Shown here one piece after another: positions 1 to 9,591 of a stretch of DNA of 64,000 nucleotides. Position 1 is the stretch's first letter; each line of letters begins with the position of its first letter. The position numbers and the translations under genes were made by a program. Below the pieces are notes generated by a model. That model saw nothing but the letters and a program-made list of their open reading frames with translations. It searched no databases and was not told the DNA's origin. The stretch is from assembly GCA_051891435.1 (NCBI GenBank), contig JBJFFE010000016.1, positions 3,923 to 67,922 of the forward strand, written 5' to 3'. This DNA is from UMGS1933 sp051891435. GTDB lineage: Bacteria; Bacillota; Clostridia; TANB77; CAG-508.

Positions 1-1
1 G

Positions 2-1786
2 GCATATGTATCTATAGAAGACGAAAGATTTTATGAACATCACGGAGTTGATATAAAAAGAACAGCTGGTGCAATTTATACATATATAAAAAATGAAGGT
101 TTTTCCTCATTTGGAGGAAGTAGTATAACTCAACAGCTTGTAAAAAATATAACAAATGATAAAGAAGATAGCGTAGATAGAAAAGTAAGAGAGTGGATAT
201 TAGCATATGAACTAGAGCAAACACTCCCCAAGGAAAAAATACTTGAAAAATATTTAAATATTATTTTTGTAGGAGCAGATGTATATGGAGTAGAGCTTGG
301 TTCCCAATATTATTTTAATAAAAGTGCAAAAGATCTTACACTTGCAGAAAGCGCTTACTTAGCAGGCATAACACATTTACCTAATCAATATAATCCGTTT
401 GAAAATTTAGATAATGAAAAAACAATAAAAGACAGAACGAAAATAGTCTTGAAGAAAATGTTTGAATTAGGAAATATAACACAAAAAGAATATGTTAATG
501 CAATTGCAGAAGTTAATAAGGGTTTAAAATTTAATCAAGGAAACAAAGTAGAAACAATATATTCTTACCACACAGATGCAGCATTAAATCAAGTCATAGA
601 AGACTTTGCAAAAGAAAATAATATGTCTATAGCAATGGCAAAAAGTTATATTTACTCAAATAGATTAACAATATATACAACTCAAAATACTCAAATACAA
701 AAAACAATGGAGGAAGAATTTAAAAATACTGCTTATGTCTTACCATCAAGGACGAGAGAAGGAGAAATAGCACAAGCTGCAATGGTAGTAATTGACCATA
801 AAACCGGTTTTGTATTAGGTTGCGTTGGCGGAATGGGAGAAAAAACGGTATCAAGAGGGTTAAATAGAGCAACACAAAGTACAAGGCAAACAGGATCTTC
901 AATGAAACCTCTTTCAGTTGTAGGACCAGCCTTGCAAGAAGGAATTATAACGCCGGCATCTATATACAATGATTCAAGAACTACTTTTACTTTAAAAAAT
1001 GGAACAAAATATACACCTAAAAACTCTGGTTCATATAGAGGAAATATAACAGTAAGACAAGCAATAGAAACTTCTCAAAATATACCATTTGTAAAAATAA
1101 TGGAACAATTAACACCAGAAAAATCAAGAGAGTATTTATTAAAAATGGGAATAAGTACACTAACCGAAAATGATAATGATTTATCTTTGGCAATAGGTGG
1201 GTTAGATAAAGGTATTAGCCCACTAGAAATGGCAGCAGGTTATGCTACTATTGCAAATGATGGTGTATATATAAAACCAACTTTTTATACAAAAGTGGTA
1301 GATTCTAAAGGAAATGTGGTATTAGAAGCAAAACAACCAACTGAAAGAGTGTATTCAGAAAGCGTGGCATATGTATTAAAACATTTATTAATTCAACCAG
1401 TAAAAGGAACAAGAGGAACTGCAAAATTTTGTGCAATAGATGGAATAGATGTAGCGGCAAAAACAGGAACAACAGATTATGATTATGATAGATGGCTTTG
1501 TGGTTTTACACCGTATTATACAGCTGCCACTTGGTATGGATATGATTATAACGAGACTGTAAGGTATAATGGGCAAAATCCAGCAGGCTTAATGTGGTCG
1601 GCTGTTATGACTAAAATTCATTCTGGATTAGAACCAGCAGTATTTGAAGCTCCAGAGTGGGTTGGAACGTATAAAATATGTAAATCTACTGGAATGCTTG
1701 CTACATCCAGATGTTGGAACACTTATGATGAGGTCTTAGATGAAACTCATTTACCGGATTATTGTACAAAGCACTCATATAGATAG
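2..1786 (+). CDS. Class A penicillin-binding protein (PBP1a-like), 5' partial
   Basis: Bifunctional peptidoglycan glycosyltransferase/transpeptidase acting outside the membrane. The frame is open from base 2, so the gene starts upstream of the window and only its first part (cytoplasmic tail, membrane anchor) is missing. The GT51 domain shows the EDERFYEHHG catalytic motif near base 20 and the GGSSITQQLVKN motif near 115-150. The transpeptidase domain has SxxK as TGSSMKP (about 891-909), SxN as SQN (about 1073-1081) and KTG as AKTGTT (about 1457-1474). Ends with a short Cys-containing tail. ProS follows after 36 bp. Family assignment is secure; which PBP paralogue it is cannot be decided. Confidence 0.95.
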   Translation, partial: AYVSIEDERFYEHHGVDIKRTAGAIYTYIKNEGFSSFGGSSITQQLVKNITNDKEDSVDRKVREWILAYELEQTLPKEKILEKYLNIIFVGADVYGVELGSQYYFNKSAKDLTLAESAYLAGITHLPNQYNPFENLDNEKTIKDRTKIVLKKMFELGNITQKEYVNAIAEVNKGLKFNQGNKVETIYSYHTDAALNQVIEDFAKENNMSIAMAKSYIYSNRLTIYTTQNTQIQKTMEEEFKNTAYVLPSRTREGEIAQAAMVVIDHKTGFVLGCVGGMGEKTVSRGLNRATQSTRQTGSSMKPLSVVGPALQEGIITPASIYNDSRTTFTLKNGTKYTPKNSGSYRGNITVRQAIETSQNIPFVKIMEQLTPEKSREYLLKMGISTLTENDNDLSLAIGGLDKGISPLEMAAGYATIANDGVYIKPTFYTKVVDSKGNVVLEAKQPTERVYSESVAYVLKHLLIQPVKGTRGTAKFCAIDGIDVAAKTGTTDYDYDRWLCGFTPYYTAATWYGYDYNETVRYNGQNPAGLMWSAVMTKIHSGLEPAVFEAPEWVGTYKICKSTGMLATSRCWNTYDEVLDETHLPDYCTKHSYR

Positions 1787-1822
1787 AAGCATAAATTAAA
1801 AAATAAAAGGAGAGAAAATAAT

Positions 1823-3247
1823 ATGAAAAATAAATCAATAACAAGTAGAGATTTGGATTTTGCAGCTTGGTATACAGATATAGTAAAAGCAGCAAAACTT
1901 GCATCATATTCAAACGTAAAAGGATGTATAGTAATAGAACCAAATGGATATGCAATTTGGGAACAAATGCAAAAAACACTAGATAAAATGTTTAAAGAAA
2001 CAGGGCATCAAAACATTTGCATGCCAATGCTTATACCAGAAAATTTAATGAAAAAAGAAGGAGAATTAATCAATGGATTTGCACCAGAAGTTGCTTGGGT
2101 AACAATGGGAGGACAAAAAGAATTAGAAGAAAGAATGTGTATTAGACCAACTTCTGAAACTTTATTTAGTGATTACTACAGTTCTATTGTAAAATCTTAT
2201 AGGGATTTACCAATTAAATATAATCAATGGTGTAATGTATTAAGATGGGAAAAAGAAACTAGACCATTTTTAAGAAGTAGAGAATTCTTGTGGCAAGAGG
2301 GACATACAATACATGAAACAGCAGAGGAAGCGGAAGAAGAAACATACGGAATGTTAAATATATATAAAAAATTTTTTGAAGAATATTTGGCAATACCAGT
2401 TATAACAGGAAGAAAAACAGAAAAAGAAAAATTTGCAGGAGCAGAATATACACTTACAGTAGAAGCCTTAATGTATAATGGTGTGGCTCTTCAATCTGGA
2501 ACAACTCATTATTTTGGACAAAAGTTCTCTAAAGCATATGATATTTCATTTGCAGATAGAAATAACGAAAAAGCTTATGCCTATCAAACATCTTGGGGAG
2601 TTTCAACAAGAATGATTGGTGGTCTAATAATGGTACATAGTGATGATAATGGACTAATTCTACCACCTAAAATAGCACCAAGACAAGTAGTACTTGTACC
2701 AATTGGAAAATCTGAAGAAGTATTTAAACTTTGTGAAAAATATTGCGAAGAATTATTAAATGCAGGAATTATTGCATATGTAGATAATTCTGAAAAATCT
2801 CCAGGATTTAAATTTGCAGAAGCAGAAGTAAATGGAATACCAGTAAGAATAGAAATTGGAGAAAGAGACTTAGCAGAAAATAAAATAACATTTGCAAGAA
2901 GGGATACTAGAGAAAAAATAGTAGAAAGTTTGGATGTAAATGTTGTAGAATATACAAAAAATTTATTAGATTCAATTCAAAATAATTTATATAATAGAGC
3001 ATTGCAAAGAAGAGAAGAATTAACATATGAGTGCCACAACCTAAAAGAGGTAGAAAAAATAATGAATACAAAACCAGGATTTATAAAAGCAATGTGGTGT
3101 GGAGACGAAGAGTGCGAACTTAAAATGAAAGAGATAAAAGGAACAAAATCTAGATGTATATTAGAAGACCACGGAGCAATAGACGATAAATGTATTGTAT
3201 GCGGAAAACCAGCAAAACATTTGGTGGTATGGGGAATACAATATTAA
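1823..3247 (+). CDS. proS: Prolyl-tRNA synthetase, archaeal/eukaryal-like type
   Basis: Charges tRNA-Pro with proline in the cytoplasm. 474 aa is typical of the short ProS type without the editing insertion of the long bacterial form. Class II motifs are visible: the TSETLFSDYYSS segment, motif 2 around VLRWEKETRPFLRSREF, and a C-terminal anticodon-binding plus zinc-like domain with cysteines (CGDEECELK, CIVCGK) and a terminal aromatic residue. RBS AGGAG lies upstream of the ATG. No T-box leader is visible because the PBP gene ends just upstream. A TGTAGGGG palindrome follows the stop. Confidence 0.96.
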   Translation: MKNKSITSRDLDFAAWYTDIVKAAKLASYSNVKGCIVIEPNGYAIWEQMQKTLDKMFKETGHQNICMPMLIPENLMKKEGELINGFAPEVAWVTMGGQKELEERMCIRPTSETLFSDYYSSIVKSYRDLPIKYNQWCNVLRWEKETRPFLRSREFLWQEGHTIHETAEEAEEETYGMLNIYKKFFEEYLAIPVITGRKTEKEKFAGAEYTLTVEALMYNGVALQSGTTHYFGQKFSKAYDISFADRNNEKAYAYQTSWGVSTRMIGGLIMVHSDDNGLILPPKIAPRQVVLVPIGKSEEVFKLCEKYCEELLNAGIIAYVDNSEKSPGFKFAEAEVNGIPVRIEIGERDLAENKITFARRDTREKIVESLDVNVVEYTKNLLDSIQNNLYNRALQRREELTYECHNLKEVEKIMNTKPGFIKAMWCGDEECELKMKEIKGTKSRCILEDHGAIDDKCIVCGKPAKHLVVWGIQY

Positions 3248-3249
3248 AA

Positions 3250-3305
3250 TGTAGGGGAGGATTTCCATGTCCGCCAGAGGGCAGGGGTGGAACCCTGCCC
3301 CTACA
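3250..3305. repeat. TGTAGGGG...CCCCTACA palindromic intergenic repeat
   Basis: GC-rich palindrome in an AT-rich background, with TGTAGGGG at the left end and CCCCTACA at the right end and an internal GCAGGGGTGGAACCCTGCCC hairpin. Related elements sit at 3923, 28991, 42325 and 47556. Confidence 0.75.
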
Positions 3306-3341
3306 AATGCCACAAAATAACAAAGATAGAAGGAGGAACAT

Positions 3342-3911
3342 ATGCGAATTATTTTAGCATCTCAATCTCCAATGAGAAAAGAATTATTAAAACAAATGGG
3401 ATTAGAATTTGAAGTATTAGTTAGTAACGCAGATGAAACTTTTGAAGAAGGTTTAAGTTTAGAAGAACAATCAAAACGATTAGCATACATAAAAGCTAAA
3501 ACTGTTTTTGATGAGACAGAAGGTGACAGAATAATTATAGGTTCAGACACGATGATTTTAAAAGACAATGTAGTTTATGGAAAACCAAAAGACAAACAAG
3601 ATGCAATAAATATGTTAAACAAACTAAAAAATACTCATCACACAGCTATTACAAGCCTTTGCGTTTTAGTAGAGAAAAATGGAGAATATAAAGAATATTT
3701 AGACTATGATACAACAAAAGTATTTTTTAAAGATATGACAGAAGAGGAAATATTAAAATGGATTGAAATCGGAAATCCATACAATAAAGCTGGAGCATAT
3801 GCAATTAGAAGTCCATTTTGTGTATTTATAGAAAAAATAGAAGGAAATATTACAACAGTACAAGGCTTACCAGTTCACAAACTATATGACATATTAAAAC
3901 AATTGAAATAA
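3342..3911 (+). CDS. maf: Maf family nucleotide pyrophosphatase
   Basis: House-cleaning nucleotide pyrophosphatase that hydrolyses non-canonical or methylated NTPs (dTTP/UTP type in the Maf family). 189 aa, normal length. It begins with the conserved ASQSPMRKELL substrate-binding loop, followed by the SDTMI segment and YGKPKD. RBS AGGAGG is 7 bp before the ATG. It lies beside rdgB, another house-cleaning enzyme, and probably belongs to the same transcription unit. It uses an in-frame CGA arginine codon (3477), showing that CGA, unlike CGG, is a normal sense codon here. Confidence 0.95.
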   Translation: MRIILASQSPMRKELLKQMGLEFEVLVSNADETFEEGLSLEEQSKRLAYIKAKTVFDETEGDRIIIGSDTMILKDNVVYGKPKDKQDAINMLNKLKNTHHTAITSLCVLVEKNGEYKEYLDYDTTKVFFKDMTEEEILKWIEIGNPYNKAGAYAIRSPFCVFIEKIEGNITTVQGLPVHKLYDILKQLK

Positions 3912-3922
3912 ATCGCAAACAT

Positions 3923-3952
3923 TGTAGGGGCAGGGTTCCACCCCTGCCCGTA
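3923..3952. repeat. Short TGTAGGGG palindrome
   Basis: Perfect-stem GC-rich hairpin GGGGCAGGG/CCCTGCCC in the short gap between maf and rdgB. It is a compact copy of the element at 3250. Confidence 0.7.
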
Positions 3953-3967
3953 AAAAGGAGAATAAAC

Positions 3968-4573
3968 ATGAAAATAATATATGGTACAGGAAATCAAGAA
4001 AAGATTGCTGAAATAAAAAAATTATTTAAAAACCATAACATAGAGGCAGAAATATTATCATTAAAGGATATTGGGTTTGATGAAGAAATAGATGAAAATG
4101 GAACAACATTTGAAGAAAATTCAATGATAAAGGCAAAAGCAGTAAAAAAATTCTGTGATAAAAATAACATAAATGAAATCATAATAACAGATGATGCAGG
4201 ACTTTGTGTAGATGAATTAAATGGAGCACCAGGAGTACATAGTGCGAGATATGCAGGAGACCATGCACCACAAGAAGTAACATTAAATAAATTAATGAAT
4301 GAAATGAGAGATATTCCAAAAGAAAAGAGAAAAGCACAGTTTGTTTGTGTTTTAACCGCATTATTACAAAATGGCGAAACCATTGTAGCTAAAGGAGTAA
4401 CTAAAGGGAGCATAGCAGAAAAAATAGGAACAATGGGAGGACTTACCTTTTGCCCAGTATTTATTCCAGAAGGAACAAATAAAGTAATGAATGACCTAAC
4501 AGATGAGGAAAAAGAAGAAACACATAGAGAAAAAGCATTTAAAGAATTAATAAAAAAATTAAATATAAAATAA
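3968..4573 (+). CDS. rdgB: XTP/dITP diphosphatase (RdgB/HAM1)
   Basis: Removes deaminated purine nucleotides (XTP, dITP, ITP) by releasing pyrophosphate. 201 aa, standard length. Shows the N-terminal GTGNQEKIAEIKK motif (TGN-K signature), TFEENSMIKAK, the ITDDAGLCVDELNGAPGVHSARYAG block and a GGLTFCPVF segment in place of the usual G-FGYDP. RBS AAGGAG precedes the ATG. It follows maf directly, consistent with a nucleotide-pool sanitation pair. Confidence 0.95.
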   Translation: MKIIYGTGNQEKIAEIKKLFKNHNIEAEILSLKDIGFDEEIDENGTTFEENSMIKAKAVKKFCDKNNINEIIITDDAGLCVDELNGAPGVHSARYAGDHAPQEVTLNKLMNEMRDIPKEKRKAQFVCVLTALLQNGETIVAKGVTKGSIAEKIGTMGGLTFCPVFIPEGTNKVMNDLTDEEKEETHREKAFKELIKKLNIK

Positions 4574-4574
4574 T

Positions 4575-4626
4575 GTAGGGGTCGGTGTCCTCGGCGACTC
4601 GTTCTTACGAAGGATAGACCTGTAAA
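4575..4626. repeat. Degenerate TGTAGGGG-type element
   Basis: Begins TGTAGGGGTCGG and continues with a GC-rich segment, ending TGTAAAAATA. It resembles a decayed copy of the palindromes at 3250 and 42325. Weak similarity only. Confidence 0.4.
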
Positions 4627-4650
4627 AATAAATGAAGGAGAATAAAACCA

Positions 4651-5199
4651 ATGAAAGAACAAATTATTGAATTATTAAAATCTACTAATAGGGAAGGCAT
4701 GGATAAATTAATAGAATTTTTAGAAAAATCAGATTTCTTTAAAGCACCAGCAAGTACAAAATTTCATGGAGACCATGAAGGAGGTTTGGCAGAGCATAGC
4801 TTTAAAGTATATGAAATATTAAAAGAAAAGGTAAAAATAGCTGGTTTAGATATACCAGAAGAAACTATAATAATATCAGCACTATTACATGATATATGCA
4901 AAACTAATTTTTATAAAATAGATTATAGAAACGCCAAAAATAGTTTAGGAGTTTGGGAAAAAGTTCCATATTATACAATTGAAGATACTATTCCATATGG
5001 ACATGGGGAAAAATCTGTAATGATGCTTACAGAGTACATAAAACTAACAAATGATGAAAAATATAGTATACGTTGGCACATGGGATTTTCTGAACCAAAA
5101 GAATTATATGGAACATTAGGGCAAGCTTTTACAAAATATCCATTAGCATTGTTATTGCATGAGTCAGACTTAGAAGCAACATACTTTTTTAATATATAA
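4651..5199 (+). CDS. HD-domain metal-dependent hydrolase
   Basis: Predicted metal-dependent phosphohydrolase of the HD superfamily, 182 aa. Metal-ligand candidates in order: HGDHEGGLAEHS near the N-terminus, the ALLHDICK HD signature at about residues 79-86, an HGEKS histidine and the RWHMG histidine. The arrangement recalls small HD proteins related to the 3'-5' exoribonuclease YhaM, but lacks an OB domain. The substrate cannot be named. RBS GAAGGAG precedes the ATG. It lies between rdgB and pta. Confidence 0.8.
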   Translation: MKEQIIELLKSTNREGMDKLIEFLEKSDFFKAPASTKFHGDHEGGLAEHSFKVYEILKEKVKIAGLDIPEETIIISALLHDICKTNFYKIDYRNAKNSLGVWEKVPYYTIEDTIPYGHGEKSVMMLTEYIKLTNDEKYSIRWHMGFSEPKELYGTLGQAFTKYPLALLLHESDLEATYFFNI

Positions 5200-5259
5200 T
5201 TTTGCCGTCCGCAAAATCTCGTCGGGGCTTATATATTAATATGAGAGGAGAAATTAATC

Positions 5260-6258
5260 ATGAATTTTATTGAAAAAATTAAAGAAAAAGCAAGTAAAGA
5301 GGTAAAAACAATAGTATTACCTGAAGCAACAGATATAAGAGTTTTAAAAGCAACTGAAATATTAAATAAAGAAAAGTTTGCAAAAGTTATACTTATTGGA
5401 AATGAAGAAAAAGTAAATAAACTTTCAAAAGAAAACAATATTAATCTTGGAGATACAAAAATAATAAATCCAGAAAATTCAGAAAAACAAGAAGAATATG
5501 CAAATAAACTTTATGAACTAAGAAAAGCAAAAGGAATGACAGAAGAAGAGGCAAAAAAATTAATATTAAATCCAGTTTACTATGGAATGATGATGGTAAA
5601 ATTAGAAGAGGCTGATGGATTGGTATCAGGTGCGATACATTCAACAGCAGATACTTTAAGACCAGCACTACAAATAATAAAAACAGCTCCAGAAACGAAA
5701 CTGGTTTCTACTTTTGCAGCAATAGATGTTCCAAATTGTGAATTTGGAGAAAATGGGTTATTTTTCTTTGCAGATTGTGGATTAAATCAAAATCCTAATA
5801 GTGAAGAATTAGCTGAAATTGCATTATCTACTGCAAAAAGTTTTGAAACTTTAGTAGGAGAAGAGCCAAAAGTGGCAATGCTTTCTTACTCTACAATGGG
5901 AAGTGCAAAAGCAGAAGAGGTTACAAAAGTTCAAGAAGCAACACATATTGCAAAAGAACAAGCACCAGATTTAATGTTAGACGGGGAAATGCAATTAGAT
6001 GCAGCAATTGTTCCAAGTGTAGCACAAAGTAAAGCACCAGAAAGCAAAGTTGCAGGAAAGGCAAATGTACTAGTATTCCCAGAACTAGAAGCAGGAAATA
6101 TAGGTTATAAATTAGTAGAAAGACTTGCAAAAGCAGAAGCATATGGACCAATATGCCAAGGAATAGCAAAGCCAGTAAACGATTTATCAAGAGGTTGCAA
6201 AGCAGAAGATATAGTTGGTGTTGTAGCAATAACAGCAGTGCAAGCACAAAATATGTAG
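5260..6258 (+). CDS. pta: Phosphate acetyltransferase
   Basis: Interconverts acetyl-CoA and acetyl phosphate in the fermentative acetate pathway. 332 aa, the normal short Pta form without the N-terminal regulatory domain. The family core is visible: VLPEATDIRVLKA at the N-terminus, DGLVSGAIHSTADTLRPALQ at about residues 120-140, and MLSYSTMGSAK near 207. RBS GAGAGGAG. The partner ackA is 3.3 kb downstream, separated by three unrelated genes rather than adjacent. No clear terminator follows. Confidence 0.97.
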   Translation: MNFIEKIKEKASKEVKTIVLPEATDIRVLKATEILNKEKFAKVILIGNEEKVNKLSKENNINLGDTKIINPENSEKQEEYANKLYELRKAKGMTEEEAKKLILNPVYYGMMMVKLEEADGLVSGAIHSTADTLRPALQIIKTAPETKLVSTFAAIDVPNCEFGENGLFFFADCGLNQNPNSEELAEIALSTAKSFETLVGEEPKVAMLSYSTMGSAKAEEVTKVQEATHIAKEQAPDLMLDGEMQLDAAIVPSVAQSKAPESKVAGKANVLVFPELEAGNIGYKLVERLAKAEAYGPICQGIAKPVNDLSRGCKAEDIVGVVAITAVQAQNM

Positions 6259-6297
6259 ATATGTATTAATTGCTAAAATTTTCTTACCTTTTACCCC

Positions 6298-6326
6298 TTG
6301 CATACTCTTTTACCATATAGTATAAT
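6298..6326 (+). promoter_or_regulatory. Predicted sigma-A promoter
   Basis: TTGCAT, 17-bp spacer, TATAAT upstream of the membrane protein gene at 6367. Seen by motif only. Confidence 0.7.
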
Positions 6327-6366
6327 TAGCTTGTAATTAAAAACACAAAAGAAAGGGGAAAGAGAT

Positions 6367-6942
6367 ATGAATAAAACAGTAAAAACAATTATTATTGCAC
6401 TTATTGTTATTGCAATAGTAGTAGCAGTTGTTGTTGCAATTTTTATGGTAAATAGAAAACCAAAAACAAATTTGGAGACAGTAAATAGTAATGAGGATTT
6501 ATTAGCATTGGTTGATAAACTTTATGAGGGGCAAAAAGGTTTATTCTCAAGTTTGCAAAATGAAGCAGTAGATGTTACAGATGATGATTTTATACAATAT
6601 TATACAGGACTTGAAAATGGTACAAACTTAGAATATGTTGTTACATCAGAACCAATGATTAGTTCACAAGCATATTCACTAGTACTTGCGAAAGTAAAAA
6701 ATGGTGTTGATGCTAATTCAGTTGCAAAAGAAATGTCTGAAAAAGTAAATACATCAAAATGGATATGTGTTTCTGCAGAAAAACTTTATGTAACAAGTAG
6801 TGGAGATATAGTATTCCTTGTAATGTCTAGTGAAGATATGGCTAAACCTATTTACGAAAAATTTAAAACATTAGCTGGAAATGTAAATGAAGTATATGAA
6901 AAAACTGAAGAAGAAATAGAATTACCACCAGAAATGTATTAA
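6367..6942 (+). CDS. Small membrane-anchored protein of unknown function
   Basis: 191 aa. One strong N-terminal transmembrane helix (about residues 6-28, almost entirely I/V/A) followed by a short basic stretch and an acidic, mostly soluble extracytoplasmic domain of about 160 residues. It may resemble DUF4358-type Clostridia proteins (SQAYSLVLAKVKNG...), but I am not certain. It has its own promoter and is followed by a hairpin. Directly upstream of an O-acyltransferase pair, but nothing in the sequence ties it to that system. Confidence 0.7.
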   Translation: MNKTVKTIIIALIVIAIVVAVVVAIFMVNRKPKTNLETVNSNEDLLALVDKLYEGQKGLFSSLQNEAVDVTDDDFIQYYTGLENGTNLEYVVTSEPMISSQAYSLVLAKVKNGVDANSVAKEMSEKVNTSKWICVSAEKLYVTSSGDIVFLVMSSEDMAKPIYEKFKTLAGNVNEVYEKTEEEIELPPEMY

Positions 6943-6957
6943 TAAAAACTATAAAGT

Positions 6958-6991
6958 ATCGCCGTAGATTAATTATATATTTTACGGCGAT
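6958..6991. other. Intergenic hairpin ATCGCCGTA/TACGGCGAT
   Basis: A 9-bp perfect stem with a 16-nt AT loop between two co-directional genes. There is no U-tract after it, so it is more likely an mRNA processing or stability hairpin than a strong terminator. Confidence 0.55.
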
Positions 6992-7014
6992 ATTGCTATG
7001 TATAAGGAGAAAAA

Positions 7015-8400
7015 ATGGTATTTTCAAGTATAACTTTTTTATTTTATTTTTTACCAATAGTGCTATTGGTTTATTATACAGTACCAAAAAAATGTAAAAA
7101 TATAGTATTATTAATAGCATCACTTACATTTTATTTTTATGGAGAACCCAAATACACATTATTAATGGTATTTTCCATTATTTGTACATACTTTTTTGGA
7201 CTTTTAATTAATAAATATAAAAAACATTCAAAATTATTTTTAGTGCTTTCAATTGCTATAAGTGTAGGAATATTAATTTATTTTAAATATATAAACTTTA
7301 TAATACAAAACATTAATTTATGGCTTACAAACAAAATAGATTTTATTCATGTTGTATTGCCAATAGGAATATCATTCTATACTTTCCAAATGATTAGCTA
7401 TATTGTTGATGTATACAGAGGACAAGCAAAGGTTCAAAAAAATATTTTAAAACTTGCAATGTATATTTCACTATTCCCACAATTAATAGCAGGACCAATT
7501 GTACGATATACTACAATAGAAGAACAACTTGAAAATAGAAAACACACATTTGAAAAATTTGCTTTTGGAGTTAGAAGATTTGTGATTGGACTTGGTAAAA
7601 AAGTGCTAATTGCAAATGTTTTAGGAGAATTAACTTCCATATTTCTATCAAGTAATGAGATGAGTGTTTTATATTATTGGATATATGGAATAGCTGCAAT
7701 GCTTCAGATTTATTTTGATTTTTCTGGTTATTCAGATATGGCTATAGGTCTTGGAAAAATGTTTGGTTTTGATTTTTTAGAAAATTTTAATTACCCATAT
7801 ACTGCAACAAGTATAACCGACTTTTGGAGAAAATGGCACATATCACTAAGCTCATGGTTTAGAGATTATGTATATATTCCACTTGGAGGAAATAGAGTAA
7901 GTAAACTAAAATGGATAAGAAATATTCTTATAGTGTGGATGCTAACAGGACTATGGCATGGCGCAGCATGGAACTTTATACTTTGGGGATTATTCTTTGG
8001 AATATTATTAATTATAGAAAAACTATTTTTAGAAAAAATCTTAAAAAAATTGCCTAAATTTTTATCAAGAATTTATGTATTGATGGCTGTAATGATTAGT
8101 TTTATTATATTTAATGGAGAAAACTTTACACAAATTATGCAAAATATAGGAGGACTAATTGGAATAGGGGGAATTCCGCTAGTTTCAAAGGAAAGTATAT
8201 ATTATTTAAAAAGCTATTTTGTGGTTATTGCAGTTGGAATAGTTGGGGCAACTCCAATTTTTAAAAACATTGCAAATAACAAAAAAATACATAAAGTTAT
8301 TAATATATTAGAACCTATATTTTTACTTGGAATATTACTACTTTCTACAAGCTATATTATAGATGGTTCATTTAACCCATTTTTATATTTTAGATTTTAG
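7015..8400 (+). CDS. MBOAT family O-acyltransferase (AlgI/DltB-like)
   Basis: Membrane-bound O-acyltransferase that transfers acyl (usually acetyl) groups across the membrane to an extracellular polymer. 461 aa with about ten hydrophobic segments. Conserved features: the YFDFSGYSDMAIGLGKMFGF block, the WRKWHISLSSWFRDYVYIPLGG block and the catalytic histidine motif GLWHGAAWNFILWG. RBS AAGGAG. The DHHW-family partner follows after 12 bp, the usual pairing for alginate- or cellulose-type acetylation systems. The substrate polymer is unknown; a secondary cell-wall polymer or capsule is plausible. Confidence 0.93.
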   Translation: MVFSSITFLFYFLPIVLLVYYTVPKKCKNIVLLIASLTFYFYGEPKYTLLMVFSIICTYFFGLLINKYKKHSKLFLVLSIAISVGILIYFKYINFIIQNINLWLTNKIDFIHVVLPIGISFYTFQMISYIVDVYRGQAKVQKNILKLAMYISLFPQLIAGPIVRYTTIEEQLENRKHTFEKFAFGVRRFVIGLGKKVLIANVLGELTSIFLSSNEMSVLYYWIYGIAAMLQIYFDFSGYSDMAIGLGKMFGFDFLENFNYPYTATSITDFWRKWHISLSSWFRDYVYIPLGGNRVSKLKWIRNILIVWMLTGLWHGAAWNFILWGLFFGILLIIEKLFLEKILKKLPKFLSRIYVLMAVMISFIIFNGENFTQIMQNIGGLIGIGGIPLVSKESIYYLKSYFVVIAVGIVGATPIFKNIANNKKIHKVINILEPIFLLGILLLSTSYIIDGSFNPFLYFRF

Positions 8401-8412
8401 GAGGGGAAAATA

Positions 8413-9495
8413 ATGCAATATAAAACAAAAAACATAATTATTACAATAGGTTTTGTGAGTTTATTAATACTAGTATTTTCCATAAACATAGTAGTAGAAG
8501 ATAAACAAATATCTATTACAGAAAGAAGAAAACTAGCAGGTTTCCCAGAAATTTCTATATCTAAATTATTAACAGGGGAAACAACTAGTAAATTCGAAAA
8601 TTACGCAGTAGACCAATTTGTTGCTAGAGATACTTTTAGAAGTATTAAAGCTTTTTATAGCACAAACATTTACAGACAAAAGGATAACAATAACTTTTTC
8701 GAAAAAGATGGAGCAATTTATAAAATGGATTATCCGTTAAATGAGAAAAACATAGAAAAATCTGCAAGTAAAATTAATGAGGTATATAATACATATTTAA
8801 AAGGTATGAATGTATACTTTGCAATTATTCCAGATAAAAATTATTATTTAGAAAATGATGACCACTTAAAATTTGATTATAACCTAGTAAAACAAATTAT
8901 GAATAATGAGCTAACTAACCTAAAATATATTGATATTTGGGATAGTTTAGAACTAGAGGATTATTACAAAACAGACCTTCATTGGAGACAAGAAAAATTG
9001 GGTAGGGTCGTAAATACAATAGAAACAAATATGAATTTAAAAAACACAGAAAGTAACTATGTAATATGTGATTTAGGAAAATTTTATGGAACATATTATG
9101 GACAATTAAGTGCAAATGTTATGCCAGATAAAATGTATGTTTTAATTAATGATACAATAAATAATTGTATTACATATAATTATGAAACCCAAAAAACAGG
9201 TAAAATCTATGATGAAACACCTTCACAAGATAAATATGATATTTATCTATCAGGTGCAACACCAATAATTAGTATAGAAAATGAAAATGCAACAACAGAC
9301 AAAGAGCTATTAATGTTTAGGGACTCATTTGGAAGCAGTATAGCACCATTATTAATGGAAAATTATAAAAAAATAACACTAATAGACTTAAGGTACATAT
9401 CAAGTAAAATACTGGGTTCATATATTGAATTTAAAGACCAAGATGTTCTATTTTTATATAGTACAGTAGTATTAAATCAAAATATATTAAAATAG
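8413..9495 (+). CDS. DHHW family protein (AlgX/AlgJ-like acetylation partner)
   Basis: 360 aa with one N-terminal transmembrane segment (about residues 9-28) and an extracellular SGNH/AlgX-like domain. The catalytic signature is present as KTDLHWRQEK (a DLHW variant of DHHW) and a late MFRDSFGSS segment carries the predicted nucleophile-type serine. It probably completes O-acetylation of a surface polymer together with the MBOAT protein 12 bp upstream. RBS AGGAGGGG. Confidence 0.88.
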   Translation: MQYKTKNIIITIGFVSLLILVFSINIVVEDKQISITERRKLAGFPEISISKLLTGETTSKFENYAVDQFVARDTFRSIKAFYSTNIYRQKDNNNFFEKDGAIYKMDYPLNEKNIEKSASKINEVYNTYLKGMNVYFAIIPDKNYYLENDDHLKFDYNLVKQIMNNELTNLKYIDIWDSLELEDYYKTDLHWRQEKLGRVVNTIETNMNLKNTESNYVICDLGKFYGTYYGQLSANVMPDKMYVLINDTINNCITYNYETQKTGKIYDETPSQDKYDIYLSGATPIISIENENATTDKELLMFRDSFGSSIAPLLMENYKKITLIDLRYISSKILGSYIEFKDQDVLFLYSTVVLNQNILK

Positions 9496-9591
9496 AAAAA
9501 TTATCCTAATAAACTCTTGCATTATGGCAAAATATAATATAAAATAAAAACCTAGGAAAAATTAAACCAAATTTAGAAGGAGAGACCAGAT

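Noticed and set aside
3994..4662. Long minus-strand ORFs opposite rdgB, capD, hydA and others
   Set aside because: They are antisense shadows of well-conserved plus-strand genes with hydrophobic, low-complexity translations and no ribosome binding sites.
5200..5232. GC-rich patch after the HD gene as a riboswitch
   Set aside because: Too short (about 30 bp) and only a weak hairpin; possibly a relic of an intergenic repeat.
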